From Bugulina stolonifera (Eukaryota; Bryozoa; Gymnolaemata; Cheilostomatida; Bugulidae), in assembly GCA_935421135.1 (NCBI GenBank), contig OW285190.1:3534001-3598000 (forward strand): DNA of 64,000 nt. The letters run 5' to 3'. Each line of letters opens with the position of its first letter. The first letter of the stretch is position 1. This document shows positions 24,101 to 33,865 of this stretch, one piece after another. The notes beneath the pieces were generated by a model. It was not told the origin of the DNA, searched no databases, and was given only the letters and a program-made list of their open reading frames with translations. Position numbers and translations under genes: made by a program.

Positions 24101-27100
24101 TGGAACCGGGTCCCCAGGCATCGCTGCCGGGGCGGGTCGGTAGCCTTAGGCCCTCAACCCTGACCAAGGGCGGGTGGGTACATGACCCACCCCACCCCAC
24201 ACATTGGTGTTAGAACTCGCGCTATTGACTTGGAGTTGTCTTCTTAATGCAAGGGGGCACAACTCCTCATGGAATCATTGTAACATGCCTGTGCCACCAG
24301 AGGTCATGTACATGTATAACCACAGTACATGAACACAAGCCATCATTTGATCTGAGCGAAGCGAGCAAATTTTGCAGTGAAGCTTGCGTCGCAGACCAAG
24401 CACGAAGTGCTTGTATATTAAAATCAAGCAAGCAAAATTAATCTACATGTTGCGCATATACATGCACATGTGCAATGAAAGATCAATGGTACTATTACGT
24501 ATGTACATGTGCATTGTATATTGGTATTTTTATTAAATAATGCCAAATAAATTAAAGCAGCTTGAATAGGGCATTGTTAGAGTTTACTAGAGCTTGTATC
24601 AGCACTGGATTAGACTTTAAACAGAACATGATACATACCTTCCTGAACAGCTTCAGGTACATGCTTGGTAAGCAACTGTTCCACTTTCTCCACATCACAG
24701 TTTGCATCTTTCGTCATGATCATATGGTAACCGGCCCCTAAAAAATTATATGCAGTTTATTAATGGACACAACAGGACAGACATGTAGTTGTTAATTAAT
24801 TTTGTTACCTGCTCTATACTTGCAGTGATTTGGTGCGTAACGGTAAATACTGTCTACACTAGCTACTTGTATTTTGGCTGCAACTGCTTACCGTATTTCT
24901 TCTTGAGAAAGAGAGAACTGCCACAGCACTGAACTACGCCATCAGCTAGGATAGCAATCCTGTCACCGAGATGATCAGCTTCGTCCATGAAGTGTGTTGT
25001 CAGGAGGATAGTTCTACCTGCTCTCTGAGACTGTAGCAGGTCCCACATGTGTCTCCTGGCTGATGGATCCATTCCAGAGGTCGGCTCATCCAGAATAACA
25101 ATCTGTTGGACAAAATCAGTCGGCATAATTGTGAATGCCAGATGCAAGCAAAATTTAATTCAATTCATTAATCACCATGCATGGTTCGGAGTATGTTTTG
25201 AATGCTTCAGGCTATATTGCGCGCTGTAGACACTAATGTATGACTGTCTTATCAGAATAGTGATTGAGAGAAGCTGCCCTCACCTTGCTGTCTCCAATTA
25301 GAGCAATCCCCACTGACAATTTTCTCTTTTGTCCTCCAGACAAAGTGTGAGCAAATGCTTTCTTTTTCTCAGTAAGACCAAGAGAGTCCACATAGTAATC
25401 TATTTGGCTTGAAATCTTATCAGCAGGACATCTCTTGAGCTGTATAAATCGGAGTAGAAATGGTCGGGTTCAGTCTGGTACCACTCGTGATTTTGAACTC
25501 TCAACAAACAGGTTGCATTTCTACTAATATCCTTCCCAAATGACTCAAAAAGTTACATTAGGTAAAGTAGTATTTGTCACTTGTTTGAAATAATAAATCG
25601 TTTTGATGACCAATTCCTTGTTGAAAGGTCACTGTTAAAGTGGAATAAAGGAATAGAGGGAGAATTTGTCTCACCTTAGCAAAGAAGTAGAGATGTTCCT
25701 CGACTGTGAGCTCATCAAACAGGATGTCATGTTGAGGACAGAGACCCAGGCTGGACCTCACACTTCCGAGATCCTTTCTTATGTCAAATCCATTGATCAC
25801 AGCAGTACCACTTGATGGCGGCATGAATCCTGCAGGGATGAAACATGAACACATGGATCTCGGCAAATAATTGTTTTTTGCAGTGTAAATTTGTAAAGTA
25901 GATGCTGTCCATGTACATATCATATCTAATTTGAAGTTCAACAATTGCTCTAGCATCTAGATCACAACCTGAGTTTAGTACTCCAGCGCAGCTGATTTTT
26001 ATTCAGTGATATTAATTATTTCAAGACATTGCTCAGTTCTACGAAGTATTTATTAAGTATTCCTCCCATTCAGCAATGAATTAAAATCACTACAGGGAAC
26101 TGTAAGACAATATGCTCATTATATTGACCTTACCGGTCAGCATAAACATGGTTGTTGTCTTTCCAGCTCCGTTATGACCAAGTAGAGCAGTTATCTGCCC
26201 GTCATACATATTTAGGTTGAGATTATTCACAGCCACCTGTATTTAGAGAAAGTTTCATGTAAGATGTACATAGTTGCGTAATACACTGCAGAATACAAAT
26301 TGACTTTGTATACATGTATGTATGCAGTATGCTTGGTTTTATTACGTTTGTTCTGTAATTAATTCATGGACCGAATGCACCTGCCTTCTTTAGTCCGTTA
26401 CTCTTGAACTTCTTAGTTAGTCCTTTAATTTTGATTCCCGCGTTTAGATTGACAGGATCAGGTTCAAAGTAACCAGAGTTGTCGATGTGGATGTCTTCCA
26501 CATCGATCTTTGAACCCATGCCGACCTTTTCAGACCTGGTGCCGCACCAATAGGAAGGCTAGAAATAAATTAACATAAGCATGAGCATGGTATAATGATA
26601 GTTACTAGTCACTGCAATTGTGTGCATCAATAACTTCCATCTTCTGCAACGTTTCATGATAACTTCCTGTTCAGATGGCAGCCATGATGTTAAATAACAT
26701 AGCAAACAATACATTGTATCAACAATCTGGGTAATTCAAACTTTGGTCATTGGTGCTGTTACTCTAAGATCACATGGGGTCTTGTCTTGCGCTACTACTT
26801 ACATGTATATCTAACCGATTAAATTTTAAGATAAAAACTGTTTCCTTACCAGAACAAAGAAATAAGGAGGTTGGGCGACTCCATAGGTTCCTGGGAAAAC
26901 TGCATCAATGTACCACATTGCCAGGGTGTGCAGCAACGTGTCAATAAATAGCATGAGCATTACTTGTCCTATAGCAAAGTTATCATCAACAGTAGGGGGC
27001 GTGTTGAGGGTGCCCCACTGTACTCCAGCGCCTTCAAATATTGGTATAAAACTAATAAAGTGCAATATACCAGAAAGCAGCTTACTTATCTCTAGACTTT

Positions 27101-30100
27101 TCAATATACCAGCTTTGAGTGAATTCTAATAATATATTATTCAGAATACTGAACTAACAGCCTAATATATATTTTTATGCATGCTGGTAGGGCAATGTTT
27201 TAGTTAAGAAGAACTGAGGTTATTACTTCTATACATGGACTCGAGTAACATTACCTGTTTCCTCGCTGTCACCAATGATGACCATCCCAAGCGACATAGC
27301 AATGTTAAAATCTAGACAGCTGGCTAGTTTGACTCCTGTGGATAAGTTGTCGTAAGGTGTTGTTATAAAGTAGAATGGAATGAATAAGAGGAAGTAGATG
27401 ATGCCACCTACTGCTGCTGCCACATTTGCTAAAAGTGAACCAAGAGAGGATAACTACAAGTATTATTAATTTTACACATGAGAAGTATTGTCTAATACGC
27501 TAATCACTTTCACTCCATCAAATAATAGGCACAATTTAGAATAGAAAGTGCATGAGTAGCCTAAGCATGCTTATAAATACTTTTCATTTATAGTAATGGT
27601 CACACAGTACTACACTGCAGTAAGGCAGCATAGCACACATGTACGGTACCGTATAGCACACATGTACGCTACCGTATAGCACACATGTACGCTACCGTAT
27701 AGCACACATGTACGCTACCGTACTGCACAATACGGTAGGCTACCTTTGTTGAAGATGCTGCTGATGAGAAAGCAATAAGAAACCAGACACATCGCGTACA
27801 GGAGGAAGAATATCCAGACCACCGAAAAGTTTGAGTTGGCCAAAACCAACAGCTCTGGTCTCGCCTAAAACAAAAAAACAGAACATAGCGAAGATATGCA
27901 TAACAACAATCATACTCATGGACATTTTCATAGGTGCATGCACATTGGTACACAACATGTTACCTTTGATTAAAAATTTTACCGAAATTACATGATGTAA
28001 TGAAACAAAGTAAAATGAAATCATCTGTAGTGGAGTATTTATTTGCCAACAGTGTTCTCTCAACCTATGGATTTGAGACTGCTTTAAATTCAAAACTATC
28101 GGCCATTACCCCTTTTACAACTGAATATTTTTAAAAATTCCCAATTTCTGTCAATTTTCAGGAAGATGCGTGAAATCTTCTTTAGTTTATTGAGTAAACT
28201 AGCATAAAATATGTTGTATACACTTACATTAGACGGAGGTGAGAGGATGAGAGACATCAAGAGAGTAATGAAGAACATGAAGACAAAGTATTTGAAGAAC
28301 CAGGAAGTCCACTGCAGCCAGTTAGCCATGCCCATCATCCTCATGGATTCCTGTAAAGCGGGCAAACATGTAATGTGTGATATACAATTTGTACATGTAC
28401 ATGTAAGTGTAGGACGAGGTGCATATACTTGTAACTAAACAGTGTAATATAATATGCAATATAAGTTTACAATGCAATGTATAATATGCTTGCATGCGTG
28501 TTTTATTCATCGGATTTATAGAAACATAAAAATAGGTCAAAGGGTGAAGGTCATTGTTTCAGAGTATGAAAAATAGTATCTGCACCTATGCTCTGGTTGC
28601 AATTGGTTTTTCGCATGTATGTGCATTGTATAATATGTATACATATTGTTATTATATGGTGCTACATGGCAACTTGTAGAGGTCAATGCATCTAGTATAT
28701 AGTCTGCTTTACAGGGCCGACATTCTCCACAACATATACAGTATGTGTTCATAGTCCTCCTACATATAGCCTATATTCATATAATTATAATGTTAGCCTG
28801 TGATCTAAACTCCAACCTTTAGTTTCATCTGTTTCTCGTATGTCACTTCCTTTGGGATCATCAGGGAGTGGAATATGAAGCTGAGGATGATGATAAGAGG
28901 GAGTTGAAACTTGATGATGGTAATGAATATATCCTGAGAGTAGGGAGGTGAAGGGAACTGCTCCATCTCTAAACTGATATTAGATTTTGTCCAATCAGGG
29001 TTGAGAATATTCAACACACTCTTGTGTAGTGCATGCTGAATGGTTAGGAAACCCTCAGTAAAGTACGCTGTAAGCAGAGTGAAAGGGGATATGCATATTA
29101 TGTACATATGTACTCGTACTTATTATCTACATATGTACATGTACTTATTATGTACATATGTACACATGCACATGTACATATTTACATGTGCATGTGTACA
29201 TGTAGGGCCTACATATGTACATAATATACATATGAATGTACATGACACATTGTTAGGTCATTGGACTTCAGTCATCAGCTCAAAGTGGTTATTCATTCAC
29301 TGCTTTCTAAAGATACCTATTCGAAAATTGGATCAATATTTTCTAAGAGGTCATCTACATCTTTTATCTAATATTAATATCTGTATAAACAATAGCTGTG
29401 GAACTTACTGGAATAGTTGCCAAAGGCTGGTTGGTTGCTGACCTGCCCAGGGAATGCATTCTTAGTACTCCATACAGCTGAGGCATAACCCACAGCTCTC
29501 AAGTTGTACTTGGTCCTACAGTATAACTGGTTATCATGACCATACTACCACAAGATGGCCCCACTATATCGACATAGGTGTGTCGAATGATACTATTATA
29601 ATGTGCACATTACAGTCGGTGATACGGCAGCGTGCTGTCTGGTCGCTACTCACTTCATATTATATGACGATTATAATTATTCTATGCATAAATTATACAA
29701 TATAGTAGACAATTAGTGTACAGTGTTGGCTCTCTGACATGATATTACACAATTTATGTAAGACATTAGGGCATATTATATCATACCTGATAGTGTAGGA
29801 TATATTGAAAGGCAAGCCCTTCTTATATTCTTCAGGGTTATCAAACACAATTCCAGCAAGGTATATCTTTTCGTTGTCCAAAGTCGTATTGCTGAACGTC
29901 AAGTGTTCTACCATCTTGTCTTCTGTCTCGAATCCTTGAGCTTTGGGATAAAGTGGAAAAAGTGCAAAAAGTGGAAAAAGTGGAAAAAGTGGAAAAAGTA
30001 GTTAAAGTGGATAACATGGTTAAAGTGGATAACGTGGTTAAAGTGGATAAAGTCTCTAGCAGTGGGATAGTTTCACACCACGCTGATAAAAATATACAAA

Positions 30101-30932
30101 TCCTAGAGAACTTTATATGATATGTGCTTAAATCTACGGCATCTGTTTTAATGTAAGACGTTGTTTACTGATAAGTGTCGGACTTGAGTACTATTATGAC
30201 ATCATGGAAAGCCATCCACTTATCAGCGGATAACCATGTACTTCCATAAAACAGTGTAGTAATGCGGTCTATTATAGAGTATTTACATGTATATAACGAT
30301 ATACAGTAACTCCAGGTGTTATAACATCCTCGCAGGGCTTGGTAAAGCATTTTTAATTTTTTAAAAATTGTGGTGGTGATGGCATTCTGGTTATTTCAAA
30401 GAAACAGATTTGGGAAGATCTGTAGTATATTGGACTACTCCAACCCAGCTTCCCAAACTCAAAACATGCTGAACCCTATGTACATGTACATCTATGTAGG
30501 TGACTTCTGATCAGTCATTTACTATGCATTCCTACATTCCTATATCATTAGCTGCATGTTTACTATGGAAGTATATACAGTCCTCTACTTACTAGTAAAT
30601 GAGATGCCAAAATTTGGTATCTCGAGGTAATCTCTCATTTCACTCATGATGCTGTCAGTGGCAGCTGTCTTGGGAGTGTATCCCAGACCGTAGGTGTCGC
30701 CGTACTTCGGCTCCAAGATGAAGAAGAGCTCTTGCGACCATGAGTCCACAGAGTAACTGCCGTAGAGGGTGGCGTCATTCACCTTCTGGTTTTTAACGAC
30801 AGATCTGACGCCGAGCATCACAGCACACAGAGCTAATGGGATAATGATCTCTAAAGCAGTAACTATCTTCTTACGAAACTGCAGTTTCCAGCTCTTGTAC
30901 TGCAGGAGGTAGAATTGTATTGGTATCGACAT
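12251..30932 (-). CDS. full-length ABC transporter, subfamily A (ABCA3-like), 28 exons
   Basis: Exons in coding order: 30593-30932, 29787-29940, 29409-29515, 28817-29067, 28228-28350, 27744-27864, 27255-27428, 26850-27031, 26385-26558, 26134-26236, 25675-25829, 25284-25439, 24892-25102, 24639-24737, 23392-23542, 22693-22754, 19622-19851, 17856-17999, 17310-17629, 16859-17004, 16592-16744, 16134-16400, 15594-15786, 14922-15106, 14259-14559, 13735-13905, 12950-13184, 12251-12490. All junctions keep phase, giving about 1,715 residues, the usual size of ABCA3-type lipid exporters. Order: TMD1 with a large extracellular loop, NBD1, linker, TMD2, NBD2 and the ABCA C-terminal block ([15 protein letters not shown]). 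Members flip or export phospholipids or sterols in plasma or organelle membranes; the substrate here cannot be read from sequence. All Walker and signature motifs are intact. The start ATG follows a possible 5' UTR acceptor (cttttag, about 30,949). Exon 9 seems to use a GC donor, and the exon 22 donor (ggtctgt) is weak but required by phase. Confidence 0.93.
13981..14277. repeat. 30-37 bp minisatellite containing the exon 25 splice donor
   Basis: About nine imperfect copies of agtacctgtactctctagtc plus caactagtatca run from the intron across the end of exon 25 (14,259). Read on the gene strand, each good copy reproduces the exon end and donor (gagagtacag followed by gtact). The coding end of exon 25 is therefore one unit of the array. 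Confidence 0.85.
18046..18253. repeat. acttgta/ctcacagt minisatellite in ABCA intron 17 (left part)
   Basis: About 200 bases of 12-15 bp units (tactcacagtacttg, tagtcacagtacttg). The same array resumes at 19,353-19,450, so it has been split by the hAT MITE between. Confidence 0.8.
18262..19344. mobile_element. non-autonomous hAT-type MITE inserted into a minisatellite
   Basis: Terminal inverted repeats cagagttgggtccaagtca (left) and its near-perfect inverse at the right end, with the hAT-like start CAGAG. It is flanked by the 8-bp direct repeat aatagtac at 18,254-18,261 and 19,345-19,352, the hAT target-duplication length. It is 1,083 bp. The interior holds two arrays of caagtcaagtc-type units near the ends and unique AT-rich sequence in the middle. 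There is no transposase. It lies in the intron between ABCA exons 17 and 18. Confidence 0.85.
19353..19450. repeat. acttgta/ctcacagt minisatellite (right part)
   Basis: Continuation of the array at 18,046-18,253 beyond the inserted MITE, with more degenerate units. Confidence 0.7.
20860..22130 (+). pseudogene. LINE reverse-transcriptase ORF remnant
   Basis: Three disconnected open stretches (20,897-21,298; 21,378-21,746; then about 21,850 onward) correspond to successive parts of one RTE-like reverse transcriptase with its C-terminal domain. The shift and stops rule out a functional product, and the endonuclease half is missing. Confidence 0.8.
21727..21852. repeat. 14-bp tandem repeat, nine copies, inside the LINE ORF
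   Basis: Nine perfect copies of agatgagaatgctg. The unit is the DNA of the conserved EMRMLR coding motif of the element, so the array grew from the coding sequence itself after insertion. It also makes minus-strand Ser/His-rich open frames that are artefacts. Confidence 0.95.
22858..22925 (-). pseudogene. decayed duplicate of ABCA exon 15
   Basis: On the gene strand this intronic segment reads acctggtggcaaagtctc and onward, matching the middle of exon 15 (23,392-23,542) closely: the local translation [16 protein letters not shown] aligns with [16 protein letters not shown]. Neither flank of the exon, nor intact splice sites, are clearly kept. It lies between exons 15 and 16. Confidence 0.7.
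23723..23790. repeat. GGTCCGC tandem repeat
   Basis: Seven to eight copies of a 7-8 bp unit (ggtccgc, cagtccgc), strongly GC-rich in an AT-rich intron of the ABCA gene. It is immediately followed by the GC-rich duplicated block. Confidence 0.85.
23830..24235. repeat. GC-rich tandem duplication of about 215 bp
   Basis: Two diverged copies (about 23,834-24,040 and 24,052-24,235). Each starts aatgctg(c/t)cgg, passes through accgggtcccc, catcgctgccg and gtagccttagg, and ends near acccaccccac. Composition is far more GC-rich than the surrounding intron, suggesting an inserted repeat family. Open frames over it are artefacts of low stop density. Confidence 0.75.
24639..26558 (-). other. ABCA exons 9-14: first nucleotide-binding domain (NBD1)
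   Basis: Exon 10 holds Walker A (GHNGAGKTT). Exon 11 has the Q-loop region ([15 protein letters not shown]). Exon 12 ends with the signature [10 protein letters not shown]. Exon 13 begins with Walker B ([12 protein letters not shown]) and includes the H-loop ([11 protein letters not shown]). Exon 14 begins the post-NBD regulatory region. All catalytic positions look intact. The joint between exons 9 and 10 keeps phase only if a GC donor (AAG followed by gcaggt) at 26,385 is used. Confidence 0.88.
27640..27730. repeat. 22-bp tandem repeat (agcacacatgtacgctaccgt)
   Basis: Four copies of a 22-bp unit in the intron between ABCA exons 6 and 7. The unit contains the window-wide acatgtac word. Confidence 0.9.
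29945..30060. repeat. gtggaaaaa / gtggataac simple repeat
   Basis: Tandem agtggaaaa units pass into aagtggataa units, directly upstream of ABCA exon 2 in intron 1. On the gene strand this is a pyrimidine-rich tract beside the acceptor, so it may act as a long polypyrimidine tract. Confidence 0.8.
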
Positions 30933-32483
30933 TGTGACTTCACTTTCTACTAAAAGTATGATGTATACATGTATATTAGATGAGTAGTGAAAGCACAGCA
31001 CAATCACATTGTAGATGTTTATATGCTGCCAACCCTAATGGAGATTATGCATGAATGATAATAATATATTTTGAATCCCATGCTGCCGATAAATTAATAT
31101 TGATTAGCTTAGAACTGGACATCCCACAACCACAGGTCTTGTATTAAAGATTCATGTATTAGATTTCATAACTAAAGTAGATAGTTAAGAAAAATCAATG
31201 TCGTTATACAAACAAAATTCAAGTACAGTACTTGTGCACTGTGCGTTGATCTACATGTAGAATGGGGTATTGAAGTTTACAGACATTACCATGGCAACAT
31301 CAACAGTGTAGGAGTGGGTACAAGTACAATTGTAGACCTCCATATCAGGGAGCTCAGAAGTTGTTGACCATAAAAAGAAGTTGTCTTCTCCTAATTTCAG
31401 TTCTTTTTTTCTCTTTTTTCCCAAAGAGTGACAAATTTTTGTCTACTTTTGGTAGCCAAATATTTTTGCTATAAAACTAAAGTTAAAATAACTTCAGAAT
31501 TATTTTTAAGTTTTTATATCAGAGATGTCGCCATTTGAAAATCCAAAGAGCTTGTAAAATAAGATAGGATTTCCAACAAGAGATTTCTTAGAGCTCAATA
31601 GAGCTATTTGGGTGTAGAAAATATTTCCAAAATTTTCGATTCAGTGACAGTTTCATAACAAAAATATTTGCGGCAAAAACTGACTAAATTGTTTGATACC
31701 ATAAGAGAAAAGTGAGAGGAACAAAAATTGGGAGAAGATTAATTCTATTTCTGAGCAACAGCTTATATACACATGCACAGAATACCTTGTTCATATTATA
31801 CACAATGTGCTGTACATGGGAAATCAACCTACAATGTATATGTATTGTACATGGAGTGTTTAAAATAGAACAGTTGCTAATAATAATAAGAGTTACGTAA
31901 GGAATATTATTTAGATAACTAGTATAGTATCATTAGTATGTACATGTAAGTTATACATGTATAAGGTCTATTCATTACTATACACTCCATCGTGTACAAA
32001 AACAAAGGATATAGGCCTAGTATGCTATAACAGTATGTGCACTATTGATCAATAGTGTATAATGATAATAACAGTGGCACATGACTAGTTAAGTTGTGTT
32101 TACACTGCCCATATTTGTTATAACTGTGACAATGGCAGGGTCACAGTGTAGGATTGTAGGCCTGGGTTTGGAATTGATTGAGACAAAATCAGACATTCTC
32201 CTAGCAACTACTGTTATCCGTAAATAATATATTATTGTGTTTACTGAACATATGAAATAGAAAATTCTGACACCTGGTGGAAAAAAAACTGAGATGTTTA
32301 TCTTCAATATAATGACCAGAAATAGAATTCAGTGAGAAATATTCTGCCCAGCAGTACTTCTTCCATTTTTATTCGGCAGAAGGAGTTGTTCTCCCATGGC
32401 ATGTTGTGACTATAGGAGCATTAGGTATATCATAATAAGCCACGCAGTTCACTAGTTATCAACCAGTTTTAGCTAAAGTGTGA
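30933..32483. other. 5' flank of ABCA and intergenic, no gene recognised
   Basis: Presumed promoter and 5' UTR of the minus-strand ABCA gene lie here; no TATA box is convincing. About 31,372-31,735 is bounded by inverted copies of a short aatcttctcc(c/t)aattt motif and could be a small MITE, without clear target duplication. Otherwise AT-rich and featureless. Confidence 0.4.
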
Positions 32484-32665
32484 ATGTATCCACCCCTTGT
32501 TACAATAGTACTTGCGAATGTATCTACCCCTTCTGGCAACAACACTTATGCACGTATCCACCCCTTCTGGCAACAACACTTATGCACGTATCCACCCCTT
32601 CTGGCAATAACACTTATGCACGTATCCACCCCTTCTGGCAATAACACTTATGCACGTATCCACCC
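32484..32665. repeat. 34-bp minisatellite (cgtatccaccccttctggca)
   Basis: Five to six copies of a unit, cgtatccaccccttctggca plus acaacacttatgca. It leaves one frame open by chance; the resulting peptide repeat is not supported as a protein. Confidence 0.9.
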
Positions 32666-33343
32666 CTTCTTGCGCTCACTCAAGTTACATTATATAGCAA
32701 AATATATAAACACAGGTGGGTTTACATTACGTGACGTCACTTAGGACAGGAATGTGTGACGGTCCCCAACTATAAGATGAAGAATACTAACATGTATATT
32801 GTCTAATAGCCAGTAGCTATAGACAATAATAATAGTTCCACAATTATTAAACTTTGGCAAAAATAAGCAGTGATGGGGTTGCTTGATGAGGAACTATACT
32901 TACATTAACAATGAGCTGTTAATGTAAGTATACAATGTGTAGCACTGTTACCATACTACAGGTGGAGCGCTTTTTGTAAACAACTGTGCAAAACTAATTA
33001 TTCTACAGTACTGATACATACATACTGGGCATTCAAGTGGCCCTTTTCAAATGCAATTTTACCAAAAACAAATAAATATGAACTAGTTGTACATGTATTT
33101 TCTATTTTGTGAACATCCTATGTGTATAAAAACTCAGTACGACTCAACAAACTATTTACACAGAATAGCAGTGGTGTGATTAGTAATAGGTTTCCAACAG
33201 CAGCTGCTCTCAGTACAGCAGCAAATGTATTTGTGACAACAATGCTAATGTTAACAATCAACTGAACTGGAAGAACTCAATTTTATAAATTATATCAGCA
33301 TGAAAAGACCATGTGCCCTATCTATCGCATCACCCGTCATCTA

Positions 33344-33863
33344 CCCTAAAAGCAGAAATATTTCGCGGAAGTTTTGCGAGTTTGCTAATCCTGGAGCAAT
33401 TTGCGATAGAAATATTTAGCGAGTTTGGCCTATCGCGAAATTTGTTTAAGTCCCAAAATTGATGTTTAAGCATATTTCAGCATTAAAACCAAGCTTAGCT
33501 AAGCTCTATGTTTACTCAGATTTAAACCCCACTTACATACAGTACAAAACTACAGCTGACTCCTATATAGTGCAGTAAGCCCACCTGTGAGGTAAAGTAA
33601 TTACTATAGCTTGTTAAAAAATCCTCTGATTAAGCTCCTACTCTAGGCTACTTACCAATTATATTACAGCAAATACTTGCTGCTTTGTAAAATATTCAAC
33701 TATGTATCATATAGCTATATAGCTGCATGTATGGTCTGTTTAAACCAGAAATTATTTAAATCAGTTTGAAAGCAGATATTAATAGCGATGGAAATTATTT
33801 GCGAGTTTGTCACTCGCGAAATTCGCAAAAGTTAAAACTCGCAAAATGTATCTGCTTTTAGGG
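33344..33863. mobile_element. mariner-type MITE, 520 bp, TA target duplication
   Basis: Terminal inverted repeats beginning ccctaaaagcaga at both ends, flanked by TA on each side (33,342-33,343 and 33,864-33,865). Sub-terminal blocks rich in tttgcgag and tttcgcg are also inverted between the two halves. There is no coding sequence. The TA duplication suggests mobilisation by a Tc1/mariner transposase. Confidence 0.8.
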
Positions 33864-33865
33864 TA

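Larger units (their letters stand above)
26850..30932 (-). other. ABCA exons 1-8: first transmembrane domain (TMD1)
   Basis: Exon 1 encodes the cytosolic N-terminus and first membrane helix ([15 protein letters not shown]), then the extracellular loop that continues through exons 2-4. Exons 4-8 encode the remaining hydrophobic helices. Exon 8 ends in the conserved ABCA stretch before NBD1 (QWGTL, then [12 protein letters not shown] and PPYFF). This spacing is typical of the subfamily: one helix, a large loop, five helices. Confidence 0.85.

Noticed and set aside
23668..24200. Arg/Pro/Gly-rich open frames in the GC-rich island
   Set aside because: Low stop density in a GC-rich duplicated repeat; the two copies do not keep the same frame intact.
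31372..31735. Possible MITE with aatcttctcc-type ends
   Set aside because: Inverted ends are short and imperfect, and no target duplication could be matched.
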